DNA of 43,348 nt from Chloroflexota bacterium (GCA_030604825.1 JAUVVB010000015.1:1-43348); one strand, 5' to 3'. Positions 1-7,887 are shown, counted from the first letter of the stretch. A program made the numbers and translations. Notes: generated by a model from the letters alone, not told the origin.

Positions 1-690
1 GTGCCCATCGTGCCCGCCGCCATCCTCTTCGACCTTCGTCTGGGCAGCTCAAAGGTGAGGCCAGGCCCTGAGGAAGGCTACCAGGCATGCCTTGCCGCTT
101 CAGCAGGGCAGGTCGCTGAGGGGAGCGTCGGCGCTGGAACCGGGGCTACGGTGGGGAAGATACTGGGGCCGGAGAGGATGACCAAGAGCGGCCTGGGCAC
201 GGCCAGCGAGAAGGCGGGCGATATCACCGTAGGGGCTATCGTTGCCGTGAACGCCTTTGGGGATGTGGTTGACCCCGATACCGGGGAGGTCATCGCCGGC
301 CCTCGTGACCTGGAAAAGGGGGGCTTTCTCCGAACCATTGAGCTGATGAAAGGGCTCAAGGAGTGGAAGAGCGCCATTTCTACCAATACCACCATCGGGG
401 TTGTGGCCACCGATGCCCCGCTTGATAGGGAGCAGGTGAGCAAGGTGGCGCAGATGGCCCATGATGGCTTAGCCCGAGCCATAAAGCCGGTTCATACCAT
501 GTTCGATGGCGATGCCATCTTCGCCCTTGCCATGGGGAAGGGCGAGGCGGTGAGGATGGAGGATATAACCCTGATCGGGTCTATAGCGGCGGAGGTGGTG
601 GCCAGGGCGGTGGTCAGGGCGGTAAGAAATGCGGAAGGCATGGCTGGCGTGCCTGCGGCCAGGGATGTGAGCTATGGAAGAAAGGATTGA
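1..690 (+). CDS. P1-family (DmpA/NylC-type, S58) aminopeptidase, 5'-truncated
   Basis: This is the C-terminal 229 residues of a P1-family N-terminal-nucleophile hydrolase. Family members run to roughly 320-370 residues and the frame is open at the left edge, so the GTG at position 1 is not the real start. The recognisable parts are the VPAAILFDL strand, the GSVGAGTGATVGK loop, and the NTTIGVVATDAPL segment. In NylC the autocleavage and nucleophile site is an Asn-Thr pair in an equivalent segment; here it is about residues 129-130. DmpA and BapA, in the same fold, release N-terminal amino acids including beta-alanine. The stop overlaps the next gene by 17 bases, so it is translationally coupled to a pantothenate operon. 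I infer it may supply beta-alanine, but substrate cannot be read from sequence. Confidence 0.85.
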   Translation: MPIVPAAILFDLRLGSSKVRPGPEEGYQACLAASAGQVAEGSVGAGTGATVGKILGPERMTKSGLGTASEKAGDITVGAIVAVNAFGDVVDPDTGEVIAGPRDLEKGGFLRTIELMKGLKEWKSAISTNTTIGVVATDAPLDREQVSKVAQMAHDGLARAIKPVHTMFDGDAIFALAMGKGEAVRMEDITLIGSIAAEVVARAVVRAVRNAEGMAGVPAARDVSYGRKD

Positions 691-1549
691 TATCGGATTC
701 ATCGGTGCGGGAACGGTGGGCACTGCCCTGGCAGTGCGGCTTAAGCAGAAGGGATACCCGGTGGTGGCGGTCTCCAGTCGCACCAAGGCCTCCGCCCAAA
801 AGCTGGCGGAGGCGGTAGCCGGTTGTCGGGTGTACGATGATGGGCAAGGGGTGGCTGATAATGCCCAGCTTGTCTTCGTCACCACCCCCGATGATGTCAT
901 CGCCGCGGCGGTGGCAGGGCTAAACTGGCATCGCGGTCAGGGGGTGGTTCACTGTAGCGGGGCGGCATCCACCGATATCCTGGAGCCGGCCAGGGGGCTT
1001 GGTGCCCTGGTGGGGGGCTTTCACCCCCTTCAGACCTTCGCCAGCGTGGCCCATGCCATAGATAACATCCCCGGCTCCACCTTCGCCATCGAGGCTGAGG
1101 AGCCTCTGCTCAGCACACTCAGCCAGATGGCTTTGGCCCTGGAGGGGAGTTGGGTGAGGCTGGGCGCTGGCGACAAGGTGCTCTATCATGCGGCGGCGGT
1201 TTTCGCCTGCAACTACCTTTACACCCTGGTTAAGCTGGCCACCGACCTCTGGCAGAACTTCGGGGTGTCTACTGCGGAGGCAACAAAGGCGCTTCTCCCC
1301 CTGCTAAGGGGAACGCTTAACAATCTGGAAAACGTTGGCTTGCCCCAATGTCTCACCGGGCCGGTGGCTCGGGGCGACCTGGGGACGATAAGAAGCCACC
1401 TCGATGCCCTGGAGAGGGCGGCACCGGGGCTGCTTTCCACATATCGGGAGCTGGGGACAAAGACCATCCCCATAGCCCTGGCCAAAGGGAAGATCGACGA
1501 GGAAAGGGCCGGGGAGCTGGAAGCTTTGCTAAAGGAGGGATCGCCATGA
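674..1549 (+). CDS. Rossmann-like/DUF2520 oxidoreductase, possible ketopantoate reductase
   Basis: A 291-residue protein with an N-terminal NAD(P)-binding Rossmann fold ([12 protein letters not shown] near residues 8-19) and a helical DUF2520 C-terminal half (from about residue 130, with GGFHPLQTF and the [12 protein letters not shown] helix). The layout matches the 6-phosphogluconate dehydrogenase-like superfamily that includes ketopantoate reductase. It overlaps the peptidase upstream by 17 bases and panD downstream by an ATGA. No panE is seen in the window, and panB, panC and panD are all in this operon. The inferred role is therefore NADPH-dependent reduction of ketopantoate to pantoate, as proposed for DUF2520 genes beside pan genes. 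The family call is firm; the reaction is inferred from context. Confidence 0.85.
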   Translation: MEERIDIGFIGAGTVGTALAVRLKQKGYPVVAVSSRTKASAQKLAEAVAGCRVYDDGQGVADNAQLVFVTTPDDVIAAAVAGLNWHRGQGVVHCSGAASTDILEPARGLGALVGGFHPLQTFASVAHAIDNIPGSTFAIEAEEPLLSTLSQMALALEGSWVRLGAGDKVLYHAAAVFACNYLYTLVKLATDLWQNFGVSTAEATKALLPLLRGTLNNLENVGLPQCLTGPVARGDLGTIRSHLDALERAAPGLLSTYRELGTKTIPIALAKGKIDEERAGELEALLKEGSP

Positions 1550-1911
1550 GAACGATGCTGACGGGCAAGATCCACCACGCCACGGTCACCGATGTGAACC
1601 TGGACTATGAGGGGAGCATCACCATCGACGCTCTCCTCATGGAGGAGGCAGACATCCTTCCCTACGAAATGGTTCACGTCCTGGACGTGAACAACGGGGC
1701 CCGCTTTGAGACCTACGCTATAGAGGGGGAAAGGGGCTCGGGCGAAGTCTGCATCAATGGCGCTGCGGCGAGGCTGGTCTCCAAGGGGGACACGGTTATC
1801 ATCCTTTCCTACAAGGCCGTTGTCGATGAGGAGGCCCGCTTCATGCAGCCGAAGCTGGTTTATGTGGATGAGCGAAACGCCATCGTCTCCAAGGGAGAGG
1901 TGAGATGCTAG
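1546..1911 (+). CDS. panD: Aspartate 1-decarboxylase
   Basis: A 121-residue pyruvoyl enzyme that decarboxylates L-aspartate to beta-alanine for pantothenate synthesis. The proenzyme self-cleaves between Gly23 and Ser24 in YEGSITID, giving the pyruvoyl group on the former Ser. The [14 protein letters not shown] start, the [11 protein letters not shown] segment and the NGAAA motif are all family signatures, and the length is normal. The ATG is taken from the GGAGG about 6 bases upstream and the ATGA overlap with the preceding gene; a longer in-frame extension is only read-through of the upstream gene. The stop overlaps the next start by 7 bases. Confidence 0.97.
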   Translation: MRTMLTGKIHHATVTDVNLDYEGSITIDALLMEEADILPYEMVHVLDVNNGARFETYAIEGERGSGEVCINGAAARLVSKGDTVIILSYKAVVDEEARFMQPKLVYVDERNAIVSKGEVRC

Positions 1912-3680
1912 GAAGATTTGACGATATAGTGAAAACCACCCTCAGGGTCAGGGAGGAGGAAGGGGCCAGCAAGGTAACCACCCTTAAGCAGGCGGTGAGC
2001 AAACATGTGAAGCCAGGGATGATGCTTCATTTCAGCGCCACCCATTCCAGCGCCAGTGCCGCTGTTTATGAGGTCACCAGACAGTTCTGGAACAGGGCTC
2101 CGGGCTTTACCCTCATCGGGGGGGTGGTGGGAACTCGGCTAAACCTCATTCACCTGGGGATGGTGAAGAAGGTCATCGGCTCCTTTTGCGGCGACTCTTA
2201 CCCCATGCCCGCTCCCAATCCCATAATCCAGAAGGCCTATAGGGAAGGGACGGTGGAGTTTGAGGACTGGAGCATGAATTCCTGCCTGCAAAGGCTGATG
2301 GCGGGGGCACTGGGCGTTTGCTTTATGCCCACCAGGTCGCTTATTGGCAGCAGCATGGCTGAGGAGAACAAGGACTCATTCGCGGTGATCGATGACCCCT
2401 TCCACAGCGGCAGGAAGGTGGGGCTGGTCAGGGCCCTCTATCCTGATATCACCTTCATTCATGGCTGGGTGGCTGACTGCTACGGGAACACCATCATCGT
2501 CGCCCCGATGGCTGAGAATGTATGGGGGGCGATGGCCGCCAGGCACGGCGCCATAGTCAGCGTGGAGAAGGTCGTCTCCACCGAATTCATCAGGGAGCAC
2601 TCTTCCCTTGTCCGCCTTCCCGGCTATGTGGTGAACTCCGTTTGCGAGGTGCCCTTTGGCGCCCATCCCGGGGGACTCACTAACCATGGGGCATTGGAGC
2701 TGGAGGGCTATGGGGAGGACTACGATTTCATCATCGAGCATCGAAAGGCAACCCGAGACCCCCAGGCGCTTGATGCCTGGATCAGGGAGTGGGTCCTGGA
2801 TTGTAGCTCCCATCGCGATTACCTGCGCAAACTGGGGCCGCAGCGGCTTCTCTACCTCAAGGGGAAGGTGAAGAAGAATTCCTGGGAGCAGGAACTGGAA
2901 CAGATCGTGGAGGAGGTCTCCACCAGCGAGGAATATAGCCCCGTGGAGATGATGGCGGTGGTGGGGGGGAGGAAGATAAAGGAGAGGACATCGAAGAATG
3001 GTTACAAGACCATCCTCGCCGGGGTGGGGGTCTCCAACCTGGCTGCCTGGCTTGCCTATTACGATCTGAAGAACGAGGGCTATGACATTGATCTGGCGGC
3101 GGAGATAGGTTTCTATGGCTATGCCCCCAGGCCGGGCGACCCCTGGATCTTCAGCTTCTATAACATACCCACCTGCAAGATGGTCACCGACATCACCGAT
3201 GTGCTGGGCGTTATCATCGGCGGCGAGAACAATAGGGCCCTGGGAGCCCTTGGCGGGGCGCAGATCGATAAATATGGCAACATCAACTCCACCAAGGTAC
3301 CCGGGGAGCTTTACATCGTTGGCTCCGGGGGCGCCAACGATGTTGCCAGCGCTGCCCGGGAGGTGGTGGTGCTGGTTCACCAATCAACGGGGCGTTATCT
3401 GGAGCAGGTTCCCTATATCACCTGCCCCGGGGAGAGGGTTAAAACACTGGTCTCCACCATGGGTGTGTTCGAAAAGCTTGGCGATGACGGGGAATTCACC
3501 CTCACCGAATGCTTCGCCGACCCCAAGCTGCCAACTATCGGGGAGAAGATAAGGAAAATAAAGGAGAACTGTGGCTGGGAGCTTAAGGTATCCCCCGAGG
3601 TCAAGGAGGTACCTCCTCCCACTGCGGAGGAGTTGAAGCAACTGAGGCTCTTTGATCCCAAGGGGTATTATCTGACATGA
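1905..3680 (+). CDS. Fused alpha-beta family I CoA-transferase (glutaconate CoA-transferase/IpdAB-like)
   Basis: A 591-residue protein in which the two halves of a family I CoA-transferase are joined. The alpha part covers about residues 20-330 ([14 protein letters not shown], then [20 protein letters not shown] and [12 protein letters not shown]). The beta part covers about residues 345-560 ([18 protein letters not shown], then [17 protein letters not shown]). In most relatives these are separate subunits. The Glu of AEIGFYG lies near where the beta subunit carries its catalytic glutamate, but IpdAB-type hydrolases of the same fold also fit. It sits between panD and panB, overlapping panD by 7 bases and 10 bases before panB. 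No pantothenate step needs a CoA-transferase, so its acid substrate is unknown. Confidence 0.88.
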   Translation: MLGRFDDIVKTTLRVREEEGASKVTTLKQAVSKHVKPGMMLHFSATHSSASAAVYEVTRQFWNRAPGFTLIGGVVGTRLNLIHLGMVKKVIGSFCGDSYPMPAPNPIIQKAYREGTVEFEDWSMNSCLQRLMAGALGVCFMPTRSLIGSSMAEENKDSFAVIDDPFHSGRKVGLVRALYPDITFIHGWVADCYGNTIIVAPMAENVWGAMAARHGAIVSVEKVVSTEFIREHSSLVRLPGYVVNSVCEVPFGAHPGGLTNHGALELEGYGEDYDFIIEHRKATRDPQALDAWIREWVLDCSSHRDYLRKLGPQRLLYLKGKVKKNSWEQELEQIVEEVSTSEEYSPVEMMAVVGGRKIKERTSKNGYKTILAGVGVSNLAAWLAYYDLKNEGYDIDLAAEIGFYGYAPRPGDPWIFSFYNIPTCKMVTDITDVLGVIIGGENNRALGALGGAQIDKYGNINSTKVPGELYIVGSGGANDVASAAREVVVLVHQSTGRYLEQVPYITCPGERVKTLVSTMGVFEKLGDDGEFTLTECFADPKLPTIGEKIRKIKENCGWELKVSPEVKEVPPPTAEELKQLRLFDPKGYYLT

Positions 3681-3690
3681 GGAGGGGGAG

Positions 3691-4521
3691 ATGCGAATTA
3701 CCATTGGTGAACTGAAGGAGATGAAGCAGCGGGGTGAAAAGATCCCCATGCTTACTGCCTATGATTATTCCACGGCTAAGCTCATCGATGAGGCTGGGGT
3801 GCCCTTGATCCTGGTGGGGGACAGCCTGGGGATGGTGGTTTTGGGCTATGAGTCCACCATTCCGGTGACCATGGAGGAGATGCTGCATCATACCAAGGCG
3901 GTGGTGAGGGGGACGGAGAGGGCCCTGGTGGTGGGCGATTTGCCCTTCATGACCTACCATACCGGGGTTGAGGATGCGCTGCGCAACGCCGCCCGCTTCA
4001 TTCAGGAGGGTGGGGCACAGGCAGTGAAGCTGGAGGGGGGAGAGAATGTAGCTGACAAGGTGAGGAAGCTGGTGGAATGCGGCATTCCGGTTCAGGGCCA
4101 TATCGGGCTTACCCCGCAATCGGTGCATCAACTGGGTGGCTTTAAGGTGGTGGGCAAAACCCCCGAGGCAGCGGTGTGCCTGCTTAAAGATGCCAAGGCG
4201 CTGGAGGAGGCAGGGGCCTTTTCCATCGTGCTGGAGTCCGTTCCCGCCCCCCTTTCCCGGCTGATCACGGAGAGGGTGGCGATCCCCACCATCGGCATTG
4301 GTGCCGGCGCTTATTGCGATGGTCAGGTTCAGGTGATAAGCGACCTCCTGGGCCTTTTCACCGACTTCGTCCCCAAGCATGCAAAGCAGTATGCCAGGCT
4401 CGCCGAAATCATCAAGGCGGCCGTCGCCGACTACATCGCTGAGGTTCAGGCGGGAAGCTTTCCCACCGAGAAGCAGAGCTACACCATGGACGAGAAGGTG
4501 CTCGCCGAGCTCGCTCAGTAG
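3691..4521 (+). CDS. panB: 3-methyl-2-oxobutanoate hydroxymethyltransferase
   Basis: A 276-residue TIM-barrel enzyme that transfers a hydroxymethyl group from 5,10-methylene-THF to 2-oxoisovalerate, giving ketopantoate. Family signatures are plain: [17 protein letters not shown] near the start, [20 protein letters not shown] (metal and substrate site), the VKLEGG strand, [15 protein letters not shown], and [15 protein letters not shown]. Length is typical. A GAGGGGGAG Shine-Dalgarno lies just before the ATG. It is the first committed step of the pathway completed here by panC and panD. Confidence 0.98.
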   Translation: MRITIGELKEMKQRGEKIPMLTAYDYSTAKLIDEAGVPLILVGDSLGMVVLGYESTIPVTMEEMLHHTKAVVRGTERALVVGDLPFMTYHTGVEDALRNAARFIQEGGAQAVKLEGGENVADKVRKLVECGIPVQGHIGLTPQSVHQLGGFKVVGKTPEAAVCLLKDAKALEEAGAFSIVLESVPAPLSRLITERVAIPTIGIGAGAYCDGQVQVISDLLGLFTDFVPKHAKQYARLAEIIKAAVADYIAEVQAGSFPTEKQSYTMDEKVLAELAQ

Positions 4522-4530
4522 TGAAGGGGA

Positions 4531-5364
4531 ATGAAGGTCATCGCCACCGTTGCGGAAATGAGGGAGCTGAGGAGCCAGCTTTCTGGCTCCGTCGGCCTGG
4601 TGCCCACCATGGGCTACCTTCATCAGGGGCATCTGGAGCTGGTGAGGCGGGCGCGAAGGGAGAACCAGACGGTGGTGGTGAGCATCTTCGTTAACTCCAC
4701 CCAGTTCGGTTCGGGGGAGGACTTCGCCACCTATCCCCGCGACCCTGAGCGCGACCTCGCCCTCTTAGAGAAGGAAGGTGTGGACGTAGTATTTATGCCT
4801 AGTGCTGAGGAGATGTACCCCGAGGGCTTCAGTTCGTGGGTAGAGGTCGAAAAAATCACCGAGGGGCTTGAGGGTGCCTCTCGCCGCGGCCACTTCAGGG
4901 GGGTAGCCACGGTTGTGTGTAAGCTGTTCAACATCGTCCAGCCGGATGAGGCCTATTTCGGGCAGAAGGATGCCCAGCAACTGGTGGTGATCAAGAGGAT
5001 GGTCTCCGACCTCAATATGAACCTGGAGGTGGTCGCCGTTCCCACCGTCAGGGAGCATGACGGCCTGGCGATGAGCAGCCGCAATACTTACCTCAGCCCT
5101 GAGGAGCGAAAGGCTGCCCTTGTGCTGTGGAAGGCACTTAATCTGGCTCAGGAGCTATGGCAAAAGGGCGAAAAAAGCGGTGACCGGATTAGAGAGGAGA
5201 TGACCTGCCTCATCGAAAGGGAGCCCAGGGCGAGAATCGATTACGTCAGCATTGCCGACCCCGATTCCCTGGAGGAGCTATCTGAGGTTGACCACGCCGC
5301 TCTGGTATCGCTGGCGGTGAGGGTCGGCAAGACGCGGCTGATAGATAATATGACACTGGGCTGA
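4531..5364 (+). CDS. panC: Pantoate--beta-alanine ligase (pantothenate synthetase)
   Basis: A 277-residue cytoplasmic enzyme that joins pantoate and beta-alanine with ATP to give pantothenate. The nucleotidyltransferase fold is shown by PTMGYLHQGHLELVRRA (HIGH-type motif), IFVNSTQFG, FGQKDAQQL, and DGLAMSSRNTYLSPEER (KMSKS-equivalent loop). Length and order are normal. It starts 9 bases after panB and is the last gene of the operon. A strong plus-strand hairpin and U-run lies about 180 bases downstream. Confidence 0.98.
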   Translation: MKVIATVAEMRELRSQLSGSVGLVPTMGYLHQGHLELVRRARRENQTVVVSIFVNSTQFGSGEDFATYPRDPERDLALLEKEGVDVVFMPSAEEMYPEGFSSWVEVEKITEGLEGASRRGHFRGVATVVCKLFNIVQPDEAYFGQKDAQQLVVIKRMVSDLNMNLEVVAVPTVREHDGLAMSSRNTYLSPEERKAALVLWKALNLAQELWQKGEKSGDRIREEMTCLIEREPRARIDYVSIADPDSLEELSEVDHAALVSLAVRVGKTRLIDNMTLG

Positions 5365-5377
5365 AAGAACTCATGTA

Positions 5378-5453
5378 TTGACACGATTGCTATTTTGTGC
5401 TAACCTCTGTAACCACCAGACCGCACATGTGAGCGGTAAAGAGAACAAAATAG
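5378..5453 (+). promoter_or_regulatory. Intergenic promoter-like and inverted-repeat region after panC
   Basis: TTGACA at 5378-5383, a 17-base spacer and TAACCT at 5401-5406 form a reasonable sigma-70 promoter, but no plus-strand gene follows. Around it lie a 9-bp inverted repeat (CTATTTTGT at 5390-5398 with ACAAAATAG at 5445-5453) and an inner 5-bp hairpin (ACCGC 5420-5424 with GCGGT 5433-5437). A short untranslated transcript ending at the terminator at 5542-5591 is possible, and it would run antisense to the tRNA-like gene. This is inference only. Confidence 0.35.
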
Positions 5454-5459
5454 GAAGAG

Positions 5460-5531
5460 TGGACCGGGAGGGTTTTGAACCCTCGGCTCCCGCTTCTAAA
5501 GCGGGCGCGTTCCCAATTACGCTACCGGCCC
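5460..5531 (-). tRNA. Unusual 72-nt tRNA with UAG anticodon and short variable loop
   Basis: The minus strand folds into a full cloverleaf. The acceptor is GGGCCGG/CCGGTCC with one G-U pair, the D-stem GCGT/ACGC, the anticodon stem CCCGC/GCGGG with loop TTTAGAA, a 4-nt variable loop, and the T-stem GAGGG/CCCTC with loop TTCAAAA. The discriminator is A and no CCA is encoded. Read normally the anticodon is UAG (Leu, CUA codons), but bacterial tRNA-Leu are class II with a long variable arm, as the two Leu tRNAs at 8426 and 8876 are. So this is either an isotype oddity, a recruited or decaying tRNA, or a tRNA-like RNA. All stems are intact, which argues against simple decay. Confidence 0.7.
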
Positions 5532-5541
5532 ACCAGAGGGG

Positions 5542-5591
5542 GCGCTAGGGCAAATCCGCAGCTTCGGATTTTCACCTAGCGCTTTCTTTTT
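5542..5591 (+). terminator. Rho-independent terminator for plus-strand (pan operon) transcripts
   Basis: A two-part hairpin: outer stem GCGCTAGG (5542-5549) with CCTAGCGC (5575-5582), inner stem AAATCCG (5552-5558) with CGGATTT (5565-5571). It is followed on the plus strand by the T-rich TTTCTTTTT (5583-5591). It overlaps the last codons of the minus-strand gene. It probably ends read-through from panC, which would otherwise run antisense into that gene. Confidence 0.7.
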
Positions 5592-6042
5592 CAGCGTCTG
5601 TCTTAGTGACACTCTCCTCGCTAACCCATTCGCAAAGCCCCGACGCATGCATTCTCACATGAGGGTCACGAATGAGAGCGAAATGAACCACGCGCAGTGG
5701 CGACTTGCCCTCAAAGTCAAAGCCGCCCTTGCGGAGTGCCTCTACTATTTCGTCTTTGGTCATCCTCTTATTCTCACGCAACACGGCATGGCAGGCGTCT
5801 CTAGCCCACCTTCCAACAAATCTTGTTCTTGAGCTAGGCCCAGTTGTTGCCACCTCGGGTGCTATTCCTAAGCGCTCGGCTTCCACATTGTAGAAACTTC
5901 TAATAATCTGTAGTTCTTGTTCGGCAGCCTTAATGCGCTCCTCTATGTTGGCTTTCTCCTTAGCAAGGTCGCTCAAATTGCTCTCTGCTTCACTTATCCT
6001 CTCACTCAGATAATCGAGAATGTTTCTTATTTCATTTGCCAT
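5572..6042 (-). CDS. Hypothetical protein: N-terminal coiled coil plus winged-helix-like domain
   Basis: A 156-residue soluble protein I cannot name. Residues 1-60 are a charged heptad-rich helix (ISEAESNLSDLAKEKANIEE and following), a likely coiled coil. Residues 80-150 (RWARDACHAVLRENKRMTKD, EIVEALRKGGFDFEGKSPLR and onward) resemble a helix-turn-helix/winged-helix module of the HARE-HTH kind. ATG 6042 is chosen over the TTG at 6066 because a GGGGGGA lies 9 bases before it and the proximal promoter (-10 at 6071-6076) would start transcription at about 6064, inside the longer version. Two promoters precede it and it is monocistronic. It could be a small DNA-binding or adaptor protein. Confidence 0.7.
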   Translation of the reverse strand: MANEIRNILDYLSERISEAESNLSDLAKEKANIEERIKAAEQELQIIRSFYNVEAERLGIAPEVATTGPSSRTRFVGRWARDACHAVLRENKRMTKDEIVEALRKGGFDFEGKSPLRVVHFALIRDPHVRMHASGLCEWVSEESVTKTDAEKESAR

Positions 6043-6070
6043 TATCCATTCCCCCCAACTGGACAAGTTT

Positions 6071-6099
6071 AATATAGCATATCATAGGAACCTTGTCAA
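6071..6099 (-). promoter_or_regulatory. Sigma-70 promoter, proximal, for the 5572-6042 gene
   Basis: On the minus strand TTGACA (6099-6094), a 17-base spacer and TATATT (6076-6071). The predicted start near 6064 leaves a leader of about 22 bases containing a G-rich Shine-Dalgarno. Confidence 0.75.
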
Positions 6100-6123
6100 T
6101 AGGTCTGTAATACATCTGTAGAT

Positions 6124-6152
6124 AGTATAATGGGTAATTCCACCAATGTCAA
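6124..6152 (-). promoter_or_regulatory. Sigma-70 promoter, distal, for the 5572-6042 gene
   Basis: On the minus strand TTGACA (6152-6147), a 17-base spacer and TATACT (6129-6124), 53 bases upstream of the proximal promoter in the same direction. Two near-consensus tandem promoters for one small gene suggest strong or dual-controlled expression. Confidence 0.7.
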
Positions 6153-6199
6153 TAGCTAACAGAGTGGAGTCAGTCTGGTAAAGTCGTATACGTCCAGCA

Positions 6200-7426
6200 T
6201 TACTCCCTGATTAGTAACAGGAACCCCAGCACCGCTGTCCCGGCCATGGCCGCCCCAAAGTAGAAGGGCGCTGCCGGGTCTATCGCCTGCCACAATACCC
6301 CGGCAATGACGCTCGCCAGGAGCAGGCTGAGCCCAACGCACCCGTGATAGAGGCCGTAGGCTGTTCCCCTTTTCTCCACTGGAACCATATCGGCGACAAA
6401 TGCCCGGCTCGCCCCCTCGGCTGCCCCATAGTAAACGCCGTAGACGGCGAAGAGCAATAGCACAGAGACCACAGGCCATGTTGGTGATGCCAGGGCGAAC
6501 CCGAGATAGGTCAGGACATACATACTCCACCCGCCGATGATGAGCCTCTTCCTTCCTATCCTGTCCGATAGCCTGCCAAAGGGATAGGAGGTTGCGGCAT
6601 AGACCACATTGAGCGGGATGAGCATAAGCAGTATATGGAGCGGGGATAGGCCGATATCGCTTGCCCTCAGCACCAGGAAGACATCGGCGGAATTGCCCAG
6701 GGTGAACAGAACCATTATCGCCAGGAAAAGCTTGAACCGCCTGGGGAGACCCGCTGGAGCGGCCACGGCTACCCCTTCCTCTCGCCGTGGGCGGCGGGCC
6801 TCATGAACGAAGAAGATGAGGGCGAGCACTGAGAGCACTGCGGGGATGACCGCGATGATGACCAGCCAGCGAAAGGCGGGCAGGGAAAGCGTTAGCTCCC
6901 AGCCTTGTATGAAATAGATGACGGCGGCGGCGATGGCGATCCCACCAACGGCGCCAAAGGTGTCCAGAGCGCGGTGAAAGCCAAAGCCCCGTCCCATCGT
7001 CTCCGGGGTGCTTGAGTCGGCAACCAGGGCATCGCGGGGTGAGGTGCGAATCCCCTTCCCCGAGCGCTCGAAGAAGCGGATGGCGAGCGCCACACCCCCG
7101 CTGGTGGCGAGTAGGAGAAAGGGCTTGGCCACGGTGGAGAGGATGTAGCCCAGTGCCGTCAGCCCCTTTCGCCTGCCAAGCCTGTCGCTAGCCCAGCCGC
7201 TCAAGACCTTGAGGATGGTGGCCGCGCTATCGCCGAGTCCCTCGATAAGGCCGATGAATGCTGCGCCCACTCCCAATACATGTGACAGAAAAAGGGGGAA
7301 CATGTGGAAGATCATCTCGCTGGAGACGTCGGTGAGGAAGCTGACCCAGCCGAGGAAGAAGACGTTGCGGCTCACCCCGAAGGGGCCGGGCCTGGTCACC
7401 TCCGATTGGGCATCGTTTTGCTTCAT
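6200..7426 (-). CDS. Major facilitator superfamily transporter
   Basis: A 408-residue integral membrane protein with about twelve hydrophobic helices. It has the MFS loop 2-3 signature (GWASDRLGRRKGLTALGY, near residue 77), a repeat of it in the second half (YPFGRLSDRIGRKRLI), and the SGKGIRTSPRDALVADS loop typical of one uncharacterised MFS branch. It overlaps the upstream padR stop by an ATGA, so both are made from one transcript. A PadR partner commonly controls drug or phenolic-compound exporters, so efflux of a small toxic molecule is the likely role. The substrate is unknown. Confidence 0.9.
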   Translation of the reverse strand: MKQNDAQSEVTRPGPFGVSRNVFFLGWVSFLTDVSSEMIFHMFPLFLSHVLGVGAAFIGLIEGLGDSAATILKVLSGWASDRLGRRKGLTALGYILSTVAKPFLLLATSGGVALAIRFFERSGKGIRTSPRDALVADSSTPETMGRGFGFHRALDTFGAVGGIAIAAAVIYFIQGWELTLSLPAFRWLVIIAVIPAVLSVLALIFFVHEARRPRREEGVAVAAPAGLPRRFKLFLAIMVLFTLGNSADVFLVLRASDIGLSPLHILLMLIPLNVVYAATSYPFGRLSDRIGRKRLIIGGWSMYVLTYLGFALASPTWPVVSVLLLFAVYGVYYGAAEGASRAFVADMVPVEKRGTAYGLYHGCVGLSLLLASVIAGVLWQAIDPAAPFYFGAAMAGTAVLGFLLLIRE

Positions 7427-7740
7427 GGTCTATTTGCCCGTTCCTCGCCGAGCACCTCGTCGGTGAGTTCCCTGATCTTCCCTTTTGCCTCATCCAGGGC
7501 CGCCAGCCCCCGCTCAGTTATGGCGTAGTATTTGCGAACCTTGCCGCCGACCAGCCTCCTCTGTGGGGACAGATATCCCTCCCTGGCCAGGCGATGTAGA
7601 GTAGGATAAAGGGTCCCCGGGCTCAGCCTGTAGCCATGTCGTTCCAGCTCCTCCAGGATCTCGACCCCGTAGATCGGCCCCTGGGAGGCATGGTACAGGA
7701 TGTGAATCTTGACGAAGCCGAGAAAGAAATCCTTGAGCAT
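7423..7740 (-). CDS. PadR-family transcriptional regulator
   Basis: A 105-residue winged-helix repressor. The PadR signature is clear: LGFVKIHILYHASQGPIYG (helix 1), ELERHGYRLSPGTLYPTLHR (recognition helix), LAREGYLSPQRR and GGKVRKYYAITERG (wing), then a short C-terminal dimerisation helix. The start is the ATG at 7740; a longer frame runs into the tRNA region and has no supporting start. It is the first gene of a two-gene operon with the MFS transporter and lies just downstream of a near-consensus promoter overlapped by repeated GATATC-type sites, so autoregulation is likely. Confidence 0.92.
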   Translation of the reverse strand: MLKDFFLGFVKIHILYHASQGPIYGVEILEELERHGYRLSPGTLYPTLHRLAREGYLSPQRRLVGGKVRKYYAITERGLAALDEAKGKIRELTDEVLGEERANRP

Positions 7741-7743
7741 GAT

Positions 7744-7777
7744 TGTTATCGAAATGTGATATCGGTATATGATATCG
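7744..7777. promoter_or_regulatory. Putative PadR operator: three phased TGWTATCG repeats
   Basis: TGTTATCG (7744-7751), TGATATCG (7757-7764) and TGATATCG (7770-7777) occur with an exact 13-base period. The second and third contain the palindrome GATATC. They overlap the -10 box and start site of the padR promoter, where a repressor would block transcription. This is the only repeated motif between padR and the tRNA cluster. Confidence 0.6.
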
Positions 7778-7797
7778 TCACCGACCCCATTTGTCAA
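7769..7797 (-). promoter_or_regulatory. Sigma-70 promoter of the padR-MFS operon
   Basis: On the minus strand TTGACA (7797-7792), a 17-base spacer and TATCAT (7774-7769). The predicted start is about 20 bases before the padR ATG, leaving a short leader with no obvious Shine-Dalgarno. Confidence 0.75.
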
Positions 7798-7847
7798 CCC
7801 CTGTCCAGGGCGGAAACTCACCTTGTAGCTGAACCAAAGCTGTTGCC

Positions 7848-7877
7848 TTGACACTAGCGGAGGCGTTTTGCTATAAT
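7848..7877 (+). promoter_or_regulatory. Consensus promoter of the tRNA cluster
   Basis: TTGACA (7848-7853), an 18-base spacer and a perfect TATAAT (7872-7877), ten bases before the first tRNA. It is divergent from the padR promoter 50 bases away. Confidence 0.85.
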
Positions 7878-7887
7878 CTGGCATGCT

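Noticed and set aside
2376-3383. 335-codon open frame on the minus strand
   Set aside because: It lies wholly opposite the CoA-transferase gene, has Pro/Gly/His-rich composition and no recognisable domain; GC-rich codon bias leaves such frames open.
3601-4632. 343-codon minus-strand frame
   Set aside because: Antisense to panB with repetitive His/Gly/Leu composition and no family signature.
5460-5531. Plus-strand reading of the tRNA as an amber-suppressor (CUA) tRNA
   Set aside because: The anticodon-like loop reads CTA on the plus strand, but no valid D- or T-arm forms there; the T-loop and acceptor are correct only on the minus strand.
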